Positions 56,071-64,000 of a stretch of 64,000 nt of DNA are shown here, in pieces. Numbering within the stretch: position 1 is the stretch's first letter; each line of letters starts with the position of its first letter. Under the pieces are notes generated by a model. It searched no databases. It was not told the origin of the DNA and saw only the letters and a program-made list of their open reading frames with translations. The DNA lies in the NCBI RefSeq assembly GCF_033118175.1, contig NC_083712.1, positions 9,558,956 through 9,622,955 of the forward strand, in the 5' to 3' direction. Origin of the DNA: Dama dama (lineage: Eukaryota; Chordata; Mammalia; Artiodactyla; Cervidae). The position numbers were made by a program, and so were the translations under genes.

Positions 56071-58119
56071 AATTATGTTAGACTAGATCTGATATATTAG
56101 GACTAGATCTGATAGAGTGCCTGATGAACTATGGATGGAGGTTCGTGACATTGTACAGAAGACAGGCAGCAAGACTATCCCCAAGAAAAATGCAAAAAAG
56201 CAAAATGGCTGTCTGAGGAGGCCTTACAAATAGCCATGAAAGGAAGAGAAGTGAAAAGCAAAGGAGAAAAGGAAAGATATTCCCATTTGAATGCAGAGTT
56301 CCAAAGAATAGCAAGGAGACATAAGAATGCCTTCCTCAGTGATCAGTGCAAAGAAATAGAGGAAAACAACAGAATGGGAAAGACTAGAGACCTCTTCAAG
56401 AAAATTAGAGATACCAAGGGAACATTTCATGCAAAGATGGGCTCGATAAAGGACAGAAATGGTATGGACCTAACAGAAGCAGAAGATATTAAGAAGAGGT
56501 GGCAAGAATACACAGAAGAACTGTACAAAAAAGATCTTCACGACCCAGATAATCACGAAGGTGTGATCACTCCCACTCACCTAGACCTGGATGTCCTGGG
56601 ATGTGAAGTTAGGTGGGCCTTAGGAAGCATCACTATGAGCAAAGCTAGTGGAGGTGATGGAATTCCAGTTGAGCTATTTCAAATTCTGAAAGATGATGCT
56701 GTGAAAGTGCTGCACTCAATATGTCAGAAAATTTGGAAAACTCAGCAGTGACCACAGTACTGGAAAAGGTGTTTTCATTCCAACCCCAAAGAAAGGTAAT
56801 GCCAAAGAATGCTCAAACTACCGCACAATTGCACTCATCTCACACGCTAGCAAAGTAATGCTCAAAATTCTCCAAGCCAGGCTTCAGCAATATGTGGATC
56901 ATGAACTTCCAGATGTTCAAGCTGGTTTTAGAAAAGGCAGAGGAACTAGAGATCAAATTGCCAATATCTGCTGGATCATTGAAAAAGCAAGAGAGTTCCA
57001 GAAAAACATCTATTTCTGCTTTATTGACTATGCCAATGCCTTCGACTGTGTGGATCACAATAAACTGTGGAAAATTCTTTAAGAGATGGGAATACCAGAC
57101 CACCTGACCTGTCTCTTGAGAAACCTGTATGCAGGTCAGGAAGCAACAGTTAGAACTGGACATGGAACAACAGACTGGTTCCAAATAGGAAAAGGAGTAC
57201 ATCAAGGCTGTATATTGTCACCTTGCTTATTTAACTTATATGCAGAGTACATCATGAGAAATGCTGGGCCCGGATGAAGCACAAACGAATCAAGATTGCT
57301 GGGAGAAATATCAATAACCTCAGATATGCAGATGACACCACCCTTATGGCAGAAAGTGAAGAAGAACTAAAGAGCCTCTTGATGAAAGTGAAAGAAGAGA
57401 GTGAAAATGTTGGCTTAAAAGTCAACATTCAGATAACTAAGATCATGGCATCTGGTCCCATCACTTCATGGCAGATAGATGGAGAAACAGTGGAAACAGT
57501 GGCTGACTTTATTTTTCTGGGCTCCAAAATCACTGCAGATGGTGATTGCAGCCATGAAATTAAAAGATGCGTGCTTCTTGGAAGGAAAGTTATGACCCAC
57601 CTAGACAGCATATTAAAAAGCAGAGATATTACTTTGCCTACAAAGGTCCATCTCATCAAGGCTATGGTTTTTCCAGTAGTCATGTATAGATGTGAGAGTT
57701 GGTCTATAAAGAAAGCTGAGTGCCAAAGAATTGATGCTTTTGAACTGTGGTGTTGGAGAAGATTCTTGAGGGTCCCTTGGACTGCAAGGAGATCCAACCA
57801 GTCCATCCTAAAGGAGATCAGTCCTGTGTGTTCATTGGAAGGACTCATGCTGACGCTGAAACTCCAATACTTTGGCCACCTGATGCGGAGAGCTGACTCA
57901 TTTGAAAAGACCCTGATGCTGGTAGGGATTGGGGGCAGGAGGAGAAGGGGACAACAGAGGATGAGATGGCTGGATGGCATCAGCGACTTGATGGACACGG
58001 GTTTGGTTGGACTCCAGGAGTTTGTGATGGACAGGGAGGCCTGGTGTACTGCGTTTCATGGGGTCGCAAAGAGTCGGACATGACTGAGCGACTGAATTGA
58101 ACTGAACTGAATTATATTA
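56071..58119 (+). mobile_element. BovB (RTE-type) LINE, 5'-truncated, broken RT
   Basis: About 2.0 kb of BovB, with an imperfect 10-bp duplication aattatGtta (56071-56080) and aattatAtta (58110-58119). Reverse transcriptase landmarks remain: an 'FIDYANAFD' motif A near 57022-57048 and YADD at 57325-57336. The C-terminal part is open at 57274-58083. Breaks: TGA at 56749-56751 (usual Trp codon), a small deletion near 56770, TAA at 57080-57082, and a frameshift near 57270. The 3' end shows the tandem 'ctgaactgaa' tail. A 20-bp duplication of 'gactagatctgatat' marks its 5' junction. Confidence 0.93.
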
Positions 58120-59856
58120 ACTGGCTTGCCCACTAAAGTGTAATAAATACTTAATATTCAGTTCTTCCAAGCATACTTTTGTTTGGTATGTAAGGAAAAT
58201 CATCAATATTTGACATACTTACAGAGAGTTTGATGTGTTATGTGTCTGTGGTTGGAAGAGGGATTAACTCCAAATATTGAGCTAAGTTTGATGTTAGTGG
58301 CTAATGTATATTAGTAAAAATTAAAGACACAGAAGCTACCAAATACCAGACATCCACCTCCTTCAACCGCTGAATGACATTGGCCTCAGTGCCCCCTGCT
58401 GTCCCTGCGCCCCCCCCCCCCCCCCCACTGCTTCCTCCCCGCCGCTAGACTGCAGCCAGAAGAGTTGGTGTTGTCCTTCTAGAACGCAGCATCCTGGGAG
58501 AGACCAGGCCCACGCTCTGTGCGGTCTGTGCCGAGTGCTGATGGGCAGTGAAGAGAGATTGAGACAGGGAATGACTCTGGGCTGAAGGCTTGGGAGGAGC
58601 CTCTCTGCCCTGCCCCAGAGATTCTGGAGGGGGTGCTGGATGGCAGATCCTCCTCCTCTGGGGCGTGGGGAGAGGGCTGGTTGGGGGGAGATCAGAGCTG
58701 AGCTTCATCTGTGGACCAGGTGGGAAAGGCAGTGCCTCCAGATAAGGGGGAGCATGATTAGGGACACACTCGGTTGAACTAGAGTCACCACGTCATTAAG
58801 CAGTGAGTAATACTTTTCAGATAATGTCTACCTATTAATCCAATTCAACCAGTGAGGTAAACAGTATGATTTACATGTCTGCTTCCCAACCATTAAAATT
58901 AGATAAATGCATATGCCTAGAGAGGTAGATATATGGATGGCAATATAAATATATACAAATATATAGAGTATATAGAAACTGTCATGTTGAACAGTAGGAA
59001 TTTAGTTGAAAGTACAGTGCTGCTACAAGCTGTTTTTCAGTTTTGATAAAGCTAGGAAAAGGGAGATACATTAGGCACAGAGTCAACAAAGTAGGTTGAA
59101 GTAGTAATTCCATAGGAAAAATCAGGTGCACTTCAAGGACAAGATCAGAGGTGGAACTGGTTTTAGAGACAGTTCTGTTGCTGCATCTGACCAGCTGGAG
59201 CCGGGGCTGTAGCAGGAAATAGCTGCAGCCTGTCGGGGGGTAGCTCTTCTTTCTACCACCTGGTTGTCAGGGGTCTGGAGAGGAAAATAGACATAAAAGC
59301 ACCTTCCAAGAATGCTGAACCACAGTTCACAGGGCAGCCCGCACAGGGACTCATTCCCACGGAGAGGATCAGGGAGTTTTCTCCCGTGTCCAGTCCAGGA
59401 GCGAGTGTGTTGTGCCTGCCCCAGCAGCACCCACCTCCGCGCCCACAGCAGCCGTGTGGGTGCGGCTGCCAACGAAGGCCTTCACCCCCTCTGTGACTCG
59501 CCACAGCAGTGTATCCTAAAGATGCTGAAATAAGCTTGAAGATAGGTTATTTAATAGAAATTTCTCACATGCCTGTTTCTTTTCCTTGCTACTGTGGGAA
59601 TGACCTCCAGAAAATAATTTTACTTATTTCAATTCAGTCCTCCCCTCACATTGCACGTTTATCCCCAAGAAAATGGCTCTGGTCATTGTAAAGGTCAGCC
59701 GACCCTCAGAAGAAATCCAGCGATTCATTATTTATTCAGGAGCAGGCCAGGTGACATTTGGGTAAGATAGCACGTCACTAGCGCAGTGCCGGTGTGCCCG
59801 TGATTAGCTTGGTGATTTATTTCCTCCTCCTTTGCTCCTTACTGAGTATTCCTGTG
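58120..59856. other. No recognised gene; contains C17 run and G-quadruplex motif
   Basis: 58360-58760 is GC-rich, with C17 at 58410-58426 and four G runs at 58660-58688. 58800-59100 is AT-rich. 59150-59520 is GC-rich with overlapping open frames but no domain. Confidence 0.45.
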
Positions 59857-60053
59857 TTGCACTAAGTCACTGCAGTCATGTCCTACTCTTTGCAACCCCA
59901 TGGACTGTAGCTTGCCAGGCTCCTCTGTGCATGGGATCTCCAGGCAAGAATACTGGAGTGGGTTGCCATTTTCTCCTCCAGGGGATTTTCCCGACCCAGT
60001 GAGTCTCCTGCATTGGCAGGCAGGTTCTTTACCACTAGCGCTGCCTGGAAGGC
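59857..60053 (-). repeat. Bov-tA SINE, minus orientation, internal deletion
   Basis: Full body, then 'ttttcccgacccagtgagtc', where about 15-20 bp of the B-box side are missing, then the reversed head. Confidence 0.9.
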
Positions 60054-61867
60054 CTCTGTTACTTCTATTTATTACTCATGTATTCCTCACACCGGAGAAG
60101 TGTAGTTTTTGTTTTGCTTTAGTCGTGGTCAACAAGATAAAATATTTATTTGATGAATTTAAGATCATTCTCACAGTTACTTGAAAAATTAGGACTAGAG
60201 GAAATTAGAACATTTTTTTCAGTGCTCACAGTACATATGAAGTAAACGAGACAGATGTGCGCCTACATTTGTCATCATTAATCAGCAGAACTGCAGTGCA
60301 GGTCAGTTAGCTGTGTTCCACTGAAATGAACTCCAGTTAAAGCAGGACTTTCAGGTTGTTGTCTGTTGTTACATAAGTTTGTTTTTCCTCATTCGACTAA
60401 TCTGGGCCAGACAATTGCTAGTACTGGTTCAGTGGCTCCACGGGGCCAGTACTTCAGTCTCTCTGATACCCCCAGAAGGCTGTTTTGGCAATGCCATCCT
60501 GTCTGTGTCCCTGCACAGCAACGTAAAGATATGTTTGGGGAGGCTCTTTTCAGTAAAGATCCATCTGACCTTTTTATAATATTATAAATGGAGCTCGCAC
60601 TGAGTAAATTCCTAAAAATTGATTGTCTGATGGAGGAATTTAGCCCACAAATAAAGCTTAAACATCTTTAAAGTAAAATTTCTATGTTTCTATGGTTGTA
60701 TGTTGGTATATTCCCAGATCATCTCAAAGATTAGTGATTTTATCTTACAATTTATCCCTTGGATGTCTAAGCCAAACCATCTGGGAGTCAGTTTACTTAC
60801 ACTTTGCTGGTGATGTAATCGTTGTTATCTTCATCATCATCATCTTTCTTTAAATCCTGTTCCGTCTCATTAGCATCTCCCTCACCCAAGCAGTTCCCTC
60901 TGTGCAGAGCTGGGTTTCTTTAATCACAGCTAGTCCTGTTGGCTCTTTGGGAAGTCATTATTTCTGTACTGACTCCTGGGATGACTGACTGGAGACTTGA
61001 TATATAGTTGATTATCTTGCTTTAAACAGAGATCAATGGTGTTTGAGGTCAGAGTCCTTTAAGTTGAGAATTCCTCAGTTACCAAATTCTGTGTGATCAA
61101 AGGAAGAGCAGCCAAATATGACTGACTTTATCCCATGAGGTCTAAGAAATAGGTATTTAGAATGATCTCGTAGGAAGCAGACAATTCTAGACAGATGGGG
61201 TAATTATAGTGTGCAGTATATGTGTGGTTTTCATCCAAAGTCAACACAGAACTCTGGGGAAGGAGAAACCCGGCTTTGCATAGCTGGGACAGCTGTCGAC
61301 GTGGATGGTGATGCGGTGATCGCGCAGCCTAGGGTTCAGAAGATCTACAGATACTGTCTCAGAGGAATGGCTTCCTGAGCTCGGTCAGAAGAGAGGGAGT
61401 CATACACATGCTCATTTCTACCCTCAAACAAAATGATTAAATTGAAAAGTAGTGCACTTAGTCTCACCCAGTTCTCTTTCTCATGTGGTGGCTTGGCCTA
61501 AGGATACCCAGTAATTGGCTCTAATAGTCTTAGAGAAGACGTCATGACTGTTAGAGAATAAGAAGTAGAAAAAGAAATTCCCCAAGACTAGACTGGAGGG
61601 AATAATACCCCTAAATTTGTTGTGTTTCTTTTACTGTTGTGATTGCTGCCTTATGTTCAAAAAGTGTTTCACAATAGAAAAATTCTATAAAAACTCAGGG
61701 TTAAGACCCTCTAGGTCCAGATTTCTGTCTGAATTCAGTCATAAATTACTAAATCTATGAGTCATACTTCAGTTTCTCACTTCTGAGATATAATGTTAAT
61801 GGTGTATAATTTTCTGGAAGATCTCTGATTCTTAACAAGGAAGATCCTTTTAGAAAGAAATGAAATG
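60054..61867. other. No recognised feature
   Basis: AT-rich DNA without an identifiable exon or repeat family. Confidence 0.4.
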
Positions 61868-62232
61868 ACCACTGTGTTAGCTTCTGGGGCTGCCAAAACA
61901 GAGTGCCACAAATTGAGGATTGGGACATCAGAAACTGGCCTCAGGGCCCTGGAGGCCAGAGGCTCATTGGTTCCTTCCGAGGCTGTGGGAGGATGTGCCA
62001 GGCCCCTGTCCTGGCTTCTGCTGGCTTCCTGTTCCCTGGTGTCGCCTCAGCCTCTGCCTTCGTCTTGTGTGTGTGTGTTTTTGTTCAAATATCCCTTACA
62101 TTGCTCCAGTATGACCTCATCTCAACTAGCTGTATCTGCTATAACCCTATTCCTAAGTAGGCTCACCCTCTGAGATACTGGGGGTTAGGACTTCAGCATA
62201 GAGACTTGGGGGCCATGATTCAACCCTTGACA
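61868..62232 (-). mobile_element. MaLR (MLT1-like) LTR, minus orientation
   Basis: The plus strand begins 'tgttagcttctggggctgcc' and ends 'gggggttaggacttcagcat' with 'gattcaacccttgacacc', the reverse complement of a MaLR LTR. A GT-rich stretch lies in the middle. Confidence 0.75.
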
Positions 62233-63730
62233 CCATATAATAACTTAACACCAATATAAAGCTTTAAAACCATCCTGTTTCCTTGTTTCTAGTATAGGTA
62301 TCATTAATTTTTTGAAAGCTATTTTACTTAAATAAAATGAACACTCTTTTATTCTAATGAAAATAAGTTTAATTTTTTTCTAGTGAAAATAAATTTCTGT
62401 GGACTACCAAGAGCTGCTTTCTTCCTTTGTTTATATTTATGAAATTTTGAATTTAATATGTTTCCATAAGTCTTGAAAAATGTAATGTTTGTTTCTTACA
62501 GCAAGATGAAAAATATACCTCTGACAAATTTCACCAGATTTCACCCTGAGGCTGTGTATGCTTTAATGATTTTACAACTTAGGAATTGTTTTTGCACTGT
62601 GTGCAGAGTGAAATCTTGGAAGAGAATTCAGACATAACAAAAGTACAGCAATCGAACAGATTTGGCTCATGAAATAATTTAATTATTAAAGATGATTTTA
62701 ATAGCTTCTGTGTTTTCACTGTATAGCTCCTTTCAGGAAAGTCACTTAATGTATGAATTTTCTGCCTATCAAATTAGGCAGATGGAAGGAATAAGTCACT
62801 TAATTTAGCGAAAGCCTGCTGGAAATATCTGAAATGGTGTGACTATGTCTTTATACTATGATGTGAAAGAAAGCAAGTTTAATTCCCACCCTCTCCATGA
62901 TATCTCCCTCAAGACATCTGAATTGGGCATCTCTCTCCTGTCACACATGAGTGCTTATGTCTGCAGTTAGCTATCTACAACCTTATGGTTTTAATGTTGT
63001 ATAGAAAATTCTTCTTTTATATATCTTTGAACAAATGTTATAAAATTATATTCATGAAGAGTTTTTCCAAGATATGAGTAAATACTTATGTAATACTAAA
63101 GGAGGGAATAAAGATTGAAATTATATAGTCTAAGGAAACTGACTTTTACAAGGGAGCCTGGGAAGATACCTCTCAAACATAAAATATCTGTTGAATCATT
63201 TATGATGATTGGCTCTAGATTGTGGCATCATAGACATTTCGTTTGTTTCTATGCACTTATTTCATTGCATATGTTCAGCTATAGACTATACTTTATATAA
63301 ATGATTATTTTATGGACAGGTGAAATATTGTTGTAAAGGGTAAAGCAGAAAACAAGTAAAAGAAGTATCAGCTGGAGAGTCTGCTGGCATCCTCACTGAT
63401 GTCAGGTGCCCAGGGCAGGGCTACACAAAGATGTGCAAGATGAGAGGTTGCCCGTGTGAACCAGGATTCTGGTTGCAAGATGCAAAGAGGCCAAGTGTCA
63501 GGTTAAGGTCTCCACAGCCACTTCCAGCATCTTGCACCTCTCACATCCTCTCCGTGTGACCCTGGAACTCCTCCGGGCAGGCGGTGAGGGCTGCATCTCC
63601 TCCACAGGACTGAGAGGGAGGCTGTGAACCTCTTGGGGAGCGTGGGGTGAGTCTGCTGACCCTGAGCCCGGCACTGAGAAGGCCATGCAGCCTCCACCTG
63701 GAGCCCTGCACTTGGGCCCAGAGCCAGCAC
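62233..63730. other. No recognised feature
   Basis: AT-rich to about 63350, then GC-richer. Short open frames only. Confidence 0.4.
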
Positions 63731-63820
63731 AGAGACGCACAGGTATTCCGGGTCACCACCAGTGACATGCAGGTGTTCTGGGTCACCTCCAGAGACACGC
63801 AGCTGTCCCAGGCCACCACC
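63731..63820 (+). repeat. Three 30-bp tandem units
   Basis: Units at 63731, 63761 and 63791, each 30 bp without indels, follow AGWGACRYGCAGGTGTTCYG with GTCACCWCC. On the minus strand they would read as 10-residue repeats in an otherwise unrecognised open frame. Confidence 0.85.
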
Positions 63821-64000
63821 GCACCACGTGTGAAGGCTCCAGGCTGCCCTTGAGTCCTCCCAGCTCATGTGCCAGCCACAGGCTGGAGCCACCCTGTGGA
63901 TGATTCAGCCCCCAGGCTCTAGGTCTTTTTTGGGGCTGAGACCCTGGTCATTATGGGGCTGAAACAAGGCACCCCACAGTGGCCTTCCTATGCTCCCAAC
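63821..64000. other. No recognised feature
   Basis: GC-rich flank running out of the window. Confidence 0.35.

Noticed and set aside
57274..58083. 269-codon open frame as a host gene
   Set aside because: It is the C-terminal half of the BovB reverse transcriptase-like ORF, broken upstream by stops and frameshifts.

Overview
The window is mammalian nuclear DNA from a ruminant, most likely a bovine (Bos-type) genome. The evidence is the repeat content: BovB (RTE-type) LINEs, tRNA-Glu/BovB-derived SINEs (Bov-tA, Bov-A/Bov-A2), CHR-type cetartiodactyl SINEs and a LINE-1 3' end of the bovine type. Repeat family names come from recognising consensus features, not from a database run. No bacterial genes, operons or CRISPR arrays are present. 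I found no convincing multi-exon protein-coding host gene, so the window looks intergenic or intronic.

Layout. 1-15 kb: AT-rich DNA with scattered SINEs, LINE-1 and L2 relics and pieces of MaLR-type LTRs. 15.0-16.9 kb: a GC/CpG-rich island carrying sixteen 20-bp tandem units (15881-16200), several of which contain a CRE/ATF-like TTACGTCA. 16.9-25.5 kb: a structurally complete but coding-dead class I (gammaretrovirus-like) endogenous retrovirus in + orientation. It has two LTRs, a 5-bp target duplication (ACCTG), a tRNA-Phe-like primer binding site, and gag, pro, RT, RNase H, integrase and env relics; two SINE pieces have landed inside it. 25.5-31 kb: sparse repeats. 31.15-31.88 kb: a processed cytochrome c (CYCS) retrocopy on the minus strand with an intact 105-codon ORF, both UTRs, a poly(A) tail and a 14-bp target duplication. 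32-51 kb: SINEs, an old LINE-1, a MIR-like relic, a diverged ~43-bp minisatellite (about 40370-41115) and microsatellites. 51.36-54.13 kb: an unusual composite retrotransposon. 56.07-58.12 kb: a 5'-truncated BovB LINE with broken reverse transcriptase frames. 58-64 kb: a C17 run, a G-quadruplex motif, a reverse-oriented MaLR-like LTR and a 3 x 30-bp repeat.

The most unusual structure is 51357-54125. A 12-bp imperfect target duplication encloses a BovB 3' piece (minus), a LINE-1 3' end (plus) and a BovB middle piece (plus). The order, the orientations and the odd 3' truncation fit twin-primed BovB reverse transcription, with a LINE-1 RNA 3' end copied in at the inversion joint. The retroviral and LINE reading frames are all broken; only the CYCS retrocopy keeps an intact frame for a recognisable protein.
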